From NCBI RefSeq assembly GCF_042666435.1, contig NZ_JBHTDC010000001.1:372001-436000 (forward strand): a stretch of DNA of 64,000 nt. The letters are read 5' to 3'. Shown piece by piece: positions 16,921-25,422 of the stretch (position 1 is its first letter; every line of letters starts with the position of its first letter). The stretch comes from Allosphingosinicella sp042666435 (GTDB taxonomy: Bacteria > Pseudomonadota > Alphaproteobacteria > Sphingomonadales > Sphingomonadaceae). The position numbers and the translations under genes are program-made. A model generated the notes under the pieces. That model was not told where the DNA came from. It ran no database searches and saw only the letters and a program-made list of their open reading frames with translations.

Positions 16921-18774
16921 CTACTTCCAGCCGCATTGCCGGCCCTTATTCTGCTGCTCCAGCCAAGCCGAGAGCGGGCGGAAATATTCGAGCAGCGCCT
17001 CACCGGACATCTCGCGGGTGCCGGTGAAGGCTTCGAGGGCATCGGGCCAGGGCCTGGAGGCGCCCATGGCCAGCATGGCGTTCAGTTTCTGGCCGACTTC
17101 CTTGTTGTTGTAGAAAGAGCAGCGGTGGAGCGGGCCGGTCCAGCCGGCCTGGTCGCACGCCGCCTTGTAGAATTGGAACTGGAGGATGCGGGCGAGGAAA
17201 TAGCGCGTGTAGGGCGTGTTGCCCGGCACGTGGAACTTGGCGCCCGGATCGAAATTCTCCTCGCTCCGCGCCACCGGCGGCTCGATGCCCTGATATTGGA
17301 GGCGGAGGTCGTTCCAGGCCGCGTTATAGCCTTCGGGCTCGATCGTGCCGTTGAAGACGCCCCAGCGCCATTTGTCGACCAGCAGGCCGAACGGCAGGAA
17401 GGCGACCTTGTCCATCGCCTGGCGCAGCAGCAGGCCGATATCCTTGTCCTCGCCCGGCACCTGCGCCTGGTCGAGCAGGCCGACCTGGACGAGATAGTCG
17501 GGCGTCACGCTGAGCGCGATCATGTCGCCCACCGCCTCGTGGAAGCCGTCATTGGCGCTGTTCAAATAGAGATAAGGCTGATCGTTATAGGCGCGCTGGT
17601 AATAATTGTGACCAAGCTCGTGATGGACGGTGGTGAAATCGTCGGCATTGACCTTTGTGCACATCTTGATGCGCAGATCGTCGACATTGTCGACATTCCA
17701 GGCGGAGGCGTGGCACACGACCTCGCGATCCTCCGGCTTGGTGATCATCGAGCGTTCCCAGAAGGTCGCGGGCAGCGGCGCGAAGCCCAATGAACTGAAG
17801 AAGCCCTCGCCGGTCTTGACGATCTTCTCGGGCGTATAATCCTTCGCGACCAGCAGGTCGGTGAGGTTGTAGCCGATATCGCCGGCGCCCTCGGGCGCGA
17901 CGATGGGATAGATGTTGCCCCATTCCTGCGCCCACATATTGCCGAGCAGGTCGGCGCGGATCGGGCCGTTCGCGGCCTGCACCTCGTCGCCATATTCCTT
18001 GTTCAATTCGGCCCGGGTGAAGCAGTGGATCTGCTCATAGAGCGGCTGCACCTGCGTCCAGAGCTTGTCGGTGAGGGCGGCGAATTCGTCGGGCTCCATG
18101 TCGTAGCCGGAACGCCACAAGGCGCCGACATCCTTGAAGCCCAGCTCCGTCGCGCCCTGGTTGGCGATCTCGACCATGCGCACATAATCCTCGCGCATCG
18201 GCGAACCGACATTGGTATGCCAGCTCGCCCACATCTCCTTGAGCTCCTCGGGATTGCGGTTGGTACCCATGGCCGCTTCGATGTCGCTGCCGCTGATCGG
18301 CTGGCCGTTGAGCGTGCCCTTGCCCTTGCCGTAGGTCGACTGGAGACGGGTCGCGATCTCGTTCAGCTCGGCCGCGGCGCCGGGCGTGGTCGGCGCCGGA
18401 AGGACGAGGCCCTGGCGGAGGAAATTGAGCTTGCGGTTGGTGTCGTAGCTCAGGCCCTCGACATTCTGGAACCTGGCGGCCTCGTTGGCGAGGCGGACGG
18501 ACATTTCGGTGCCGATGGTGCCGAAATGGGCGGCCAGCGCGTCAGTGTCGTCGGTGATGTAGGTCGAATTCACCCATTGCGCCCGCGAATTGGTGATCGA
18601 GAAATCGAACAGCTCCTTTTCCGCCTTGGCGACGAACGCGTCGGCCTCGGCGGCGGTCGGAGGGGCCTGTTTCGCCGCCGGCTGGGCCTGCTGACCGCTT
18701 TGGCTCTGGGCGATGGCGGTGGTGCCGGCGACCAGGAGGGCGGCGACGGCGAGCGCGGAAACACTGGCTTTCAT
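16921..18774 (-). CDS. M2 family zinc metallopeptidase (bacterial ACE homologue)
   Basis: 617 residues. A signal peptide (MKASVSALAVAALLVAGTTA) leads to a mature protein with the gluzincin site HHELGH near residue 384 and the downstream glutamate in GFHEAVGD. These peptidyl-dipeptidases remove dipeptides from peptide C-termini, probably in the periplasm. Start 18774 is chosen because it opens the signal peptide and has GAGGA nine bases upstream; the frame extends further upstream without support. Confidence 0.94.
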   Translation of the reverse strand: MKASVSALAVAALLVAGTTAIAQSQSGQQAQPAAKQAPPTAAEADAFVAKAEKELFDFSITNSRAQWVNSTYITDDTDALAAHFGTIGTEMSVRLANEAARFQNVEGLSYDTNRKLNFLRQGLVLPAPTTPGAAAELNEIATRLQSTYGKGKGTLNGQPISGSDIEAAMGTNRNPEELKEMWASWHTNVGSPMREDYVRMVEIANQGATELGFKDVGALWRSGYDMEPDEFAALTDKLWTQVQPLYEQIHCFTRAELNKEYGDEVQAANGPIRADLLGNMWAQEWGNIYPIVAPEGAGDIGYNLTDLLVAKDYTPEKIVKTGEGFFSSLGFAPLPATFWERSMITKPEDREVVCHASAWNVDNVDDLRIKMCTKVNADDFTTVHHELGHNYYQRAYNDQPYLYLNSANDGFHEAVGDMIALSVTPDYLVQVGLLDQAQVPGEDKDIGLLLRQAMDKVAFLPFGLLVDKWRWGVFNGTIEPEGYNAAWNDLRLQYQGIEPPVARSEENFDPGAKFHVPGNTPYTRYFLARILQFQFYKAACDQAGWTGPLHRCSFYNNKEVGQKLNAMLAMGASRPWPDALEAFTGTREMSGEALLEYFRPLSAWLEQQNKGRQCGWK

Positions 18775-18838
18775 GAAGAAGCATCCTCGGCATGGTTCTG
18801 GGATTGCCCGGCACTTTGAACGCCGGGGCGTGCCCGGG

Positions 18839-19606
18839 TCAAGCGGCAAGGAAATCCGCGATGGCGCGTCCGAGGTCCGGCTTGGTCACCGCGCTCATGT
18901 GATTGCCGGGCACTTCGACATAGCGAGCCCCCGGTATCGCGTCCGCGAGCACCGCGCCGGAGCCATTGTCGTCGTCCTCCGCCCCCGTCACCACCAAAAC
19001 GGGCAGGTCAATCGCCGCCAGCGCCTCGCGGTTCGTGTCCGCGAAGGTATTGAGGATCAGCAGCAATGCTTCGGGATCGCCCCCAGTCGTCTTGAGAAAG
19101 GCTTCGGTCATCCATTCGGACGAGCCGCGCGGGAAGCTGCCGAGATGGGTGAGGACATGGCGGAAATAGCCGCCGCGCCCTTGCGTATCGAGGATGCCGT
19201 CGAGGCCCATGCCGCACAGCACCGCGCGCCGCGGCTTGGCGCCCCTCGCCAGCATCCGGACGGCCGTGCGGCCGCCGAGCGAATAGCCGGCCAAATCGTA
19301 ATCAGTGAGGCCCAGATGCCCGACGAGGTCGAAACCGTCGTCGGCGAGGACATCCGGCTTATAGGCGGCGGGATCATGCGGCTTGTCGCTGTCGCCATGG
19401 GCGCGAAGGTCGGGCATGATGACCCGGAATCCGGCGGCGGCGATGGTCGCGGCGTGGCCGTAGCGGATCCAGTTGACGAACGCGTTCGAGAAATAGCCAT
19501 GGATCAGGACGAGCGGCCGGCCCTGCCCCGTCTCGCGCCATGCGAGGCGGGTGCCGTCGCGGGCGGTGAAATGCCGGATCGGAAGGTCAGCCGGGGAGCT
19601 TGCCAA
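18839..19606 (-). CDS. Alpha/beta hydrolase
   Basis: 255 residues of the alpha/beta-hydrolase fold: oxyanion-loop HGYFSN, nucleophile elbow AGYSLGGR, late acid ITGAEDD-like VVTGAEDDD and His in PGNHMSAV. The substrate is unknown. It overlaps the GFA gene by 20 bases, so the two are cotranscribed. Confidence 0.9.
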   Translation of the reverse strand: MASSPADLPIRHFTARDGTRLAWRETGQGRPLVLIHGYFSNAFVNWIRYGHAATIAAAGFRVIMPDLRAHGDSDKPHDPAAYKPDVLADDGFDLVGHLGLTDYDLAGYSLGGRTAVRMLARGAKPRRAVLCGMGLDGILDTQGRGGYFRHVLTHLGSFPRGSSEWMTEAFLKTTGGDPEALLLILNTFADTNREALAAIDLPVLVVTGAEDDDNGSGAVLADAIPGARYVEVPGNHMSAVTKPDLGRAIADFLAA

Positions 19607-20033
19607 TTGTCTTCATCCAGCGGTCGACCAGGGGCTGATGCTCGTCGGTGCGATATTCGGGCAGCCCCTCGGTATTGATCCAGGCGCGGTGCATGCTCTC
19701 GACGCCGAAATGGTGGACCGGGCGAAAGCGCGAGGGATCGTCGAACGAGCCCACGGTGAGGTCCATATTCTCGCTCTCCTCATCCGAAAACTGGAAGGTG
19801 AGCGTGGTGCCGCATTCCGCGCAGAAGCCGCGCTTGGCGATTGGCGACGAATGATAATGTTCCGGCTCGCGCTCCCAACGGACGTCCGCTCGTTTCATGT
19901 TCCGATAGGCGATCGATACGCCGCCGGTGGCGCGCTGGCACATCCGACAATGGCAGAGATAGGCTTTGTCGTCCCGGACCTCCGCCGTGTAGCGAATGCG
20001 ACCGCACATGCAGCCCCCGGTCATCTCCGTCAT
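19587..20033 (-). CDS. GFA family zinc-binding protein
   Basis: 148 residues with the family's Cys layout: GGCMCGRIRY, CHCRMCQ and FCAECGTTL. The fold was defined on a glutathione-dependent formaldehyde-activating enzyme, but for most members no activity has been shown. It lies between asd and the hydrolase, in the same direction, 22 bases after asd. Confidence 0.92.
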   Translation of the reverse strand: MTEMTGGCMCGRIRYTAEVRDDKAYLCHCRMCQRATGGVSIAYRNMKRADVRWEREPEHYHSSPIAKRGFCAECGTTLTFQFSDEESENMDLTVGSFDDPSRFRPVHHFGVESMHRAWINTEGLPEYRTDEHQPLVDRWMKTIGKLPG

Positions 20034-20055
20034 GCCGTCTCTCCCCTGACGAAAG

Positions 20056-21084
20056 TTAGGCCGCCTTCTGGAGGTGCTTGCGGCCGAGCAATTCGGCGAT
20101 CTGCACCGCGTTAAGGGCGGCGCCTTTCCTCAGATTGTCGGAGACGCACCACAAGGACAAGCCGTTCTCGACCGTTGGATCCTCGCGGACGCGGCTGACG
20201 TAGGTGGCATATTCGCCCACGGCCTCGACGGGCGTGACGTAGCCGCCGTCCTCGCGCTTGTCGACCAGCATGATGCCCGGCGACTCGCGCAGGATGCGCC
20301 GGGCGTCCTTCGCGGAAATCTCGTTCTCGAACTCGATGTTGATCGCTTCCGAATGGCCGACAAAGACGGGGACGCGAACGCAGGTCGCGGTCACCTTGAT
20401 CCTGGGATCGAGAATCTTCTTGGTCTCGACCACCATCTTCCATTCCTCCTTGGTCGATCCGTCGTCGAGGAAGGCGTCGATATGGGGGATGACGTTGAAC
20501 GCGATCTGCTTGGTGAACTTGACCGGTTCGTTAGCGTCGCCGACGAAGATATTGCGGCTCTGCTCGAACAATTCATCCATGCCCTGCTTGCCGGCGCCGG
20601 AAACGGATTGATAGGTCGCCACCACGACCCGTTTGATCGTCGCGAAATCGTGGAGCGGCTTCAGCGCCACCACCATCTGCGCGGTCGAGCAATTGGGATT
20701 GGCGATGATGTTCTTCTTCGCATAGCCGGCGATCGCGTGCGCATTCACCTCGGGCACGATCAGCGGCACGTCCGGGTCCATGCGGTAGTAGGAGCTGTTG
20801 TCGATGACGGTGCAGCCCGCCGCCGCCGCCTTCGGCGCATAGGCCTTCGAGACTTCGGAGCCGGCGGCGAACAGCGCCATGTCCCAACCCGTCCAGTCGA
20901 AATGCTCGATGTTGCGCACCTTCAGCAGCTTGCCGCTGTCGCCGAAGTCGATCTCGTCGCCGGTGGACCGGGCGCTCGCCACCGCCGCCACTTCGTCGGC
21001 GGGGAATTCGCGCTCGGCGAGGATGTTCAGCATCTCGCGCCCGACATTGCCGGTCGCGCCGACGACGACCACCCGATAACCCAT
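20056..21084 (-). CDS. asd: Aspartate-semialdehyde dehydrogenase
   Basis: 342 residues. The NADP site VVVGATGNVGREML is at the N-terminus and the catalytic Cys is in NPNCSTAQ near residue 131. The enzyme reduces aspartyl phosphate to aspartate semialdehyde for lysine/diaminopimelate, threonine and methionine. dapF, a later step of the same route, is also in this window. Start 21084 is the Met directly before the dinucleotide fold. Confidence 0.97.
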   Translation of the reverse strand: MGYRVVVVGATGNVGREMLNILAEREFPADEVAAVASARSTGDEIDFGDSGKLLKVRNIEHFDWTGWDMALFAAGSEVSKAYAPKAAAAGCTVIDNSSYYRMDPDVPLIVPEVNAHAIAGYAKKNIIANPNCSTAQMVVALKPLHDFATIKRVVVATYQSVSGAGKQGMDELFEQSRNIFVGDANEPVKFTKQIAFNVIPHIDAFLDDGSTKEEWKMVVETKKILDPRIKVTATCVRVPVFVGHSEAINIEFENEISAKDARRILRESPGIMLVDKREDGGYVTPVEAVGEYATYVSRVREDPTVENGLSLWCVSDNLRKGAALNAVQIAELLGRKHLQKAA

Positions 21085-21261
21085 TTCGCTTCTCCAGACC
21101 TGTGGCCGCCGATCTAGTGCGGCGGACGTCTTTATCCAAGCCGGGAATCGATCGGCACATGCGCCTCGCGAAGGCGCCGCGCCTCTGCTATGGGAGAGGG
21201 AGGCGGCACACCGGCCCGCCCGAAGAGACCGGACCGCCGCCGTCCCGCAAGGAGGATGTCG

Positions 21262-22077
21262 ATGGCTGTCGCTCAACACCTACCCACTGTCTCTGCTCCG
21301 TCCGCCGCCCCGGTCCGCAAGATAACGTCCGAAGATCTCAGCATCTCGCTTCGCGACGGCTGGCAGGATTTCATGGCGATGCGCGGCGACCTGATCTTCA
21401 TAGGGCTGCTCTATCCGCTGGTCGGCCTCGTCGCCGCCACCGTGACCCTGGGCGGCACGCTTCTGCCGCTCTTCTTCCCGATCGCCGCCGGCATATCTTT
21501 GCTCGGACCCATCGTGGCGATCGGCTTCTACGAGCTTGCCCGGCGGCGCGAGGACGGGCTGGAATCGGACTGGTCGCATTTCTTCGACGTGCGCAAGCGG
21601 CCGTCGGCGGACGGGCTCGGCGTCGTCGCGGCGCTTCTCGTCACCATCTTCATGCTGTGGGTCGCCGCCGCCGCCATCCTCTACGTGGCCTTGTGGGGAA
21701 TGAACGCGCCCGATTCGATCGGCGCGTTCCTCACCCGGCTGTTCACCACTCCGGAAGGCTGGGCGTTGATCGTTGCCGGCAACCTGATCGGCCTCGGCTT
21801 CGCCGCATTGGTGCTGGCGGTCAGCGTCGTGTCGCTGCCGATGCTGGTCGACTGCGAAGTCGACGCCAGCACCGCCGTCGCCACGTCGGTCGCCGCTTTC
21901 GGGCAGAATAGCGGCCTCATGATGCGCTGGGGCATGATCGTCGCGGTGCTGCTCGTGCTCGGGTCCATTCCCGCGTTCATCGGCCTGGCGGTGGTCCTGC
22001 CGTGGCTCGGCTATGCGACCTGGCACCTCTACACGCGCCTCGTCGATCGGGCCGCCTTCCCGCACTGCGCCGATTGA
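21262..22077 (+). CDS. DUF2189 family integral membrane protein
   Basis: 271 residues with about six hydrophobic segments (for example LIFIGLLYPLVGLVAATV and ALLVTIFMLWVAAAAILYV). The layout, ending YATWHLYTRLVDR, matches DUF2189 proteins, whose role is unknown. Start 21262 sits six bases after AGGAGG; the ATG at 21256 is too close to that site. It is divergent from asd. Confidence 0.87.
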   Translation: MAVAQHLPTVSAPSAAPVRKITSEDLSISLRDGWQDFMAMRGDLIFIGLLYPLVGLVAATVTLGGTLLPLFFPIAAGISLLGPIVAIGFYELARRREDGLESDWSHFFDVRKRPSADGLGVVAALLVTIFMLWVAAAAILYVALWGMNAPDSIGAFLTRLFTTPEGWALIVAGNLIGLGFAALVLAVSVVSLPMLVDCEVDASTAVATSVAAFGQNSGLMMRWGMIVAVLLVLGSIPAFIGLAVVLPWLGYATWHLYTRLVDRAAFPHCAD

Positions 22078-22080
22078 AAA

Positions 22081-22105
22081 AGGGCGGCCCCGGCGGGACC
22101 GCCCT
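22081..22105 (-). terminator. Terminator between DUF2189 gene and rplS
   Basis: An 11-bp stem with one mismatch (22081-22091 with 22095-22105) carries a T run on the minus strand, ending the trmD-rplS transcript 25 bases after rplS. It could also work on the plus strand for the DUF2189 gene. Confidence 0.8.
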
Positions 22106-22129
22106 ATTCTATCAGCTTGTCGCCGAGGC

Positions 22130-22549
22130 TCAGCCTTCGGCATTCTCCGTCTGCGGCGTAGCCGTCTTGGCCGCCGGCTTGTCGCCGCGCGTGTCGCGGC
22201 GCTCGGCGATGCGGGCGGACTTGCCGGTGCGGCCGCGCAGATAATAAAGCTTGGCGCGGCGGACGGCGCCCTTGCGGACCACCTCGATCGAATCGATGTT
22301 CGGCGAATAAAGCGGGAAGACGCGCTCGACGCCCTCGCCGAACGAGATCTTGCGGACGGTGAAGCTGCTGCCGAGCCCGCGATTGGCGCGGGCGATGCAG
22401 ACGCCTTCGTAATTCTGGACGCGGGTGCGCTCGCCTTCGACGACGCGGACGCCGACGCGGACGGTGTCGCCGGGACGGAATTCGGGGATCGACTTGGTCG
22501 ACTTGAACTGCTCGATGGCCTCGGCCTCGAGGGTCTGGATGAGGTTCAT
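22130..22549 (-). CDS. rplS: Ribosomal protein L19
   Basis: 139 residues, with the L19 core FRPGDTVRVGVRV and KAKLYYLR-like RRAKLYYLRGRTGK, plus a short variable tail rich in K, A and T. It binds the 30S-50S interface. It starts one base after the trmD stop codon. The start is the Met of MNLIQTLE. Confidence 0.97.
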   Translation of the reverse strand: MNLIQTLEAEAIEQFKSTKSIPEFRPGDTVRVGVRVVEGERTRVQNYEGVCIARANRGLGSSFTVRKISFGEGVERVFPLYSPNIDSIEVVRKGAVRRAKLYYLRGRTGKSARIAERRDTRGDKPAAKTATPQTENAEG

Positions 22550-22550
22550 T

Positions 22551-23291
22551 CTAGGTGCCTTCGTCTTCGTGCCGCGCGCCAGAGGGCGATGGCCTGGGCG
22601 CGTCCCCATGACGCTCCATCAGGTCCGGCCGCCGTGACCGTGTGTCCGCCTCCGCCATGGCTTTTCGCCAGGCGGCGATCTTCGCATGATCCCCCGATCG
22701 CAGCACTTCAGGGATCGTGCGCCCTTCCCACATTGGAGGTCGGGTATAATGAGGATATTCGAGAAGGCCCGTTTCGAAGCTCTCCTCTTCACCGCTCGTC
22801 GGCGCGCCCATTACCCCGGGGAGCAGCCGAACGCAAGCGTCGAGGAGGACGATCGCCGCGGTCTCGCCGCCCGAAAGGATATAGTCGCCGATCGAGACGG
22901 GGATGATCGGTCGCGCTTCGAACAATCGCTCGTCGATCCCCTCGAAACGGCCGCAGAGGATGGAGACGCCAGGTCCGGCGGCGAGGTCGCGGACCAACCT
23001 CTGGCTGAGCGGCTTGCCGCGCGGCGTCATCACCAGCATCGGCGCCTCCGGCCGCCGCTCCAGCACATGATCGACCGCACACGCCAGTACGTCCGCCCGC
23101 ATCACCATCCCCGCCCCGCCACCGGCCGGCGTATCGTCGACCGAACGGTGCCTGTCGGTCGCGAAATCGCGGATTTGAACGGTGTCCAATGACCAGGTCC
23201 GCTCCCTCAGTGCTCGGCCGGCGAGGCTCTGGCCGAGCGGGCCCGGAAACATTTCCGGATAAAGCGTCAGAACGGTTGCTGCCCAACTCAT
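22551..23291 (-). CDS. trmD: tRNA (guanine37-N1)-methyltransferase
   Basis: 246 residues. TrmD knot motifs are all present: DTPAGGGAGMVMRAD, CGRFEGIDER, GDYILSGGE and a C-terminal RPDL. It makes m1G37, which prevents +1 frameshifting, and is essential in many bacteria. Its ATG overlaps the stop of a vapC toxin gene by ATGA. In most genomes it follows rimM; here it has been separated from rimM by vapBC and an oxidoreductase gene. Confidence 0.97.
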   Translation of the reverse strand: MSWAATVLTLYPEMFPGPLGQSLAGRALRERTWSLDTVQIRDFATDRHRSVDDTPAGGGAGMVMRADVLACAVDHVLERRPEAPMLVMTPRGKPLSQRLVRDLAAGPGVSILCGRFEGIDERLFEARPIIPVSIGDYILSGGETAAIVLLDACVRLLPGVMGAPTSGEEESFETGLLEYPHYTRPPMWEGRTIPEVLRSGDHAKIAAWRKAMAEADTRSRRPDLMERHGDAPRPSPSGARHEDEGT

Positions 23292-23674
23292 GGCCTTGCC
23301 CAGTTTTCAATCCTCAATCCCGACACATCGGCGAAGTCCCGTTCGTTATTGGTGACGAACGTAAGATCGAGGGCTTTGGCATGGGCAGCGATCAACCGAT
23401 CGAAGGTGCCTCGCTTGAAAGGTATTAAAGCATAGGCTCGCGCTGCGGCGGCATCAAACGGCAATACATTCACCACCCTGAAAATCGCCTCCGCCTGAGC
23501 GACCTTTACCGGATTCCCTTCCGGCACTTTGCGCATCACTTCGCCGTAAGCGATAGCGGAGGTCACTACTTCGCCGGGACGACAAGCTTCAACTCGCTCA
23601 CGCGCCTCCCGCGAAACCCCCTCCATCAAATAGATGCAAATATTCGCGTCGAGCAGAAAAAGCGGGTCAGTCAC
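23288..23674 (-). CDS. vapC: VapC-type PIN ribonuclease toxin, coupled to trmD
   Basis: 128 residues. PIN motifs: LLDANICIYLM at the N-terminus, AIAYGEVMRK (Glu), then KRGTFDRLIAAHA and FVTNNERDF, the classic VapC/FitB layout. It overlaps its antitoxin by eight bases and trmD by four, so ribosomes may pass from toxin to trmD. Confidence 0.93.
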   Translation of the reverse strand: MTDPLFLLDANICIYLMEGVSREARERVEACRPGEVVTSAIAYGEVMRKVPEGNPVKVAQAEAIFRVVNVLPFDAAAARAYALIPFKRGTFDRLIAAHAKALDLTFVTNNERDFADVSGLRIENWARP

Positions 23675-23930
23675 GCTTCAGAAGCTTTCCTTCCCAGTCC
23701 AGCTCGCGCGGCTCCATGATCCGTTCTTCAGGAGTGAGCGGCTTCAGCCAAGGACAGGAGCCGTAGATGCCCGTCAGGTCGATCCTGTCCGGCTTCTCTA
23801 CGGGTTCCAGCACATATTTGCCCTGCTCCTCGCGCACGCGCATTTCCGTTCCCGCCTCGATGCCGAGCGCCTTCGGCAGCCGCACGGCGACCGAATTGCC
23901 CGACTTGAACGTTCTGGTCGTCTTCGCCAT
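23667..23930 (-). CDS. vapB: AbrB/SpoVT-type VapB antitoxin
   Basis: 87 residues. The swapped-hairpin DNA-binding domain is recognisable: MAKTTRTFKSGNSVAVRLPK, then EMRVREEQGKYVLEP. Start 23930 follows GGAGGC; the frame runs on upstream only through the operator. It should autorepress by binding the palindrome just upstream. Confidence 0.92.
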   Translation of the reverse strand: MAKTTRTFKSGNSVAVRLPKALGIEAGTEMRVREEQGKYVLEPVEKPDRIDLTGIYGSCPWLKPLTPEERIMEPRELDWEGKLLKRD

Positions 23931-23940
23931 CGAAGCCTCC

Positions 23941-23961
23941 GTATATACAAGATGTATATAC
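23941..23961. promoter_or_regulatory. vapBC operator, perfect 9-3-9 inverted repeat
   Basis: GTATATACA-AGA-TGTATATAC lies 10 bases before the vapB ATG. It contains TATA-like sequence that could also be the -10 element, so bound VapB(C) would block transcription of vapBC and of trmD-rplS behind it. It lies between the divergent vapB and oxidoreductase genes. Confidence 0.8.
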
Positions 23962-24022
23962 ATGTACGGCCCCTCCCATTCAATAGCGGGAACAAGGCGG
24001 CGCGGCCTTCGCTATGCGCCGC

Positions 24023-24940
24023 ATGAGCGAATCCAATTTCGACTGCCTCGTCATCGGCGGCGGGCCCGCCGGCCTCACGGCGGCGATCTATCTCGCCCGC
24101 TTTCATCTCCGGGTGAAGGTGCTGGACGCGGGAAAGAGCCGGGCGAGCCTCATTCCCTGCACCCGCAACCATTCGGGATTCCCCGACGGCATATCGGGCG
24201 AGGAGTTGATCCGGCGGATGAAGGCCCAAACCCAGAAATACGGCGTCTCCATCGAAAACGGACGGGTGACGCGGCTCGACCCGGCCGACGGCGGCTTCGA
24301 GGCCCATTGGGGCGGTGGCCGGCTGACCGCCCGCGCGGTCCTGATCGCGACCGGGGTCAGCAATCGACGGCCGCCGATGGACGAGGCTTTGCACGACGAA
24401 GCGCTCGCCCGCGGTCTGATCCGTTATTGTCCGATCTGCGACGGCTACGAGGTGACAGACAAGAAAGTGGGCGTGATCGGAGACGACAGCCACGGCGTTG
24501 CCGAGGCGATCTTCCTGCGCGGCTACACAAAGGAGGTGACGCTGATCGCACCCGACACGGCGATGAGCCTGCGGCAGAAGGATTATGAGAAGCTTGCCGA
24601 GCTGGGCATCCAGGCGGTGGACGGGCCGTGCCAGGCGGTGGCGATCGACGGCAAATGCATCGTCGTCGATACGGCCGAGGGGCGCCACGTCTTCGACAGC
24701 GTCTATCCGGCGCTCGGCTCGGACACGCATTCCGATCTCGCCGAGATGGTCGGCGCCGATCTGAACGAGACGGATTGCATCCTCGTAGACTCGCACCAGC
24801 GGACTTCCGTGACGGGACTCTATGCGGCGGGAGACGTCGTCATCGGGCTCGACCAGATCAGCCACGCAATGGGCGAAGGCGGGGTCGCGGCGACGACGAT
24901 CCGAAACGACCTCGCGAAGCGCCGGCCGCTGATTCGCTAG
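24023..24940 (+). CDS. Thioredoxin-reductase-like NAD(P)/FAD oxidoreductase
   Basis: 305 residues. FAD motif CLVIGGGPAGLTAAIYLA at the N-terminus, redox-active CPICDGYE mid-protein, second dinucleotide region VGVIGDDSHG (a weak GxGxxG) and FAD tail TGLYAAGDVV. It resembles thioredoxin reductase, but the changed NADP motif suggests a different electron donor or partner. ATG at 24014 is an alternative start. Its stop codon shares CTAG with the convergent rimM stop. Confidence 0.88.
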   Translation: MSESNFDCLVIGGGPAGLTAAIYLARFHLRVKVLDAGKSRASLIPCTRNHSGFPDGISGEELIRRMKAQTQKYGVSIENGRVTRLDPADGGFEAHWGGGRLTARAVLIATGVSNRRPPMDEALHDEALARGLIRYCPICDGYEVTDKKVGVIGDDSHGVAEAIFLRGYTKEVTLIAPDTAMSLRQKDYEKLAELGIQAVDGPCQAVAIDGKCIVVDTAEGRHVFDSVYPALGSDTHSDLAEMVGADLNETDCILVDSHQRTSVTGLYAAGDVVIGLDQISHAMGEGGVAATTIRNDLAKRRPLIR

Positions 24941-25419
24941 GCCAGGAAAAGCGGATCGACGACGATCCTGCCCTCCGCAAGGTCGGCGATCCCCTCGCGG
25001 AATGGGACCATGGACCGTTTACCGTCCGGCTTCTCGATCTCGAGGATATCGCCGGCGCCGAAATTCTCGATGGCCACCACCGTGCCGAGCGCGGCGCCGT
25101 CGCGGCTCTCGCAGGGAAGACCGATCATGTCGGCATGATAATATTCGCCCTCCTCCAGCGGCGGGAGGGCATCGCGGGAGACGGTCACGAGCCGGCCGCG
25201 CAGGGCTTCGGCGGCGGTCCGGTCGGTGATTTCCGCGAAGCGGGCGATGGGCGCGCCACCGCCCGCCTTCACGGATTTCAGGGTCAGCGTCCGGTCGCCG
25301 ACCTGGATGCTTTTGTGACGCGCGACGCTTTCGGCACTTTGCGCGAACAGCTTCAGCCGTACCTCGCCGCCGATGCCGTGGGCACCGATCACGGCGGCGA
25401 GGGTGACGGTGTCGGCCAA
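24937..25419 (-). CDS. rimM: Ribosome maturation factor RimM
   Basis: 160 residues with the N-terminal GAHGIGGEVRLKLFA and the PRC-barrel part EYYHADMIGL ... GDILEI. RimM assists 30S maturation near S19. It lies 3 bases after rpsP, the conserved neighbour. trmD, the usual next gene, is 1.6 kb away. Confidence 0.96.
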   Translation of the reverse strand: MADTVTLAAVIGAHGIGGEVRLKLFAQSAESVARHKSIQVGDRTLTLKSVKAGGGAPIARFAEITDRTAAEALRGRLVTVSRDALPPLEEGEYYHADMIGLPCESRDGAALGTVVAIENFGAGDILEIEKPDGKRSMVPFREGIADLAEGRIVVDPLFLA

Positions 25420-25422
25420 GGC

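Noticed and set aside
16141..17793. Long plus-strand frame opposite vapBC and the M2 peptidase
   Set aside because: No domain pattern; the opposite strand encodes proteins with clear catalytic motifs.
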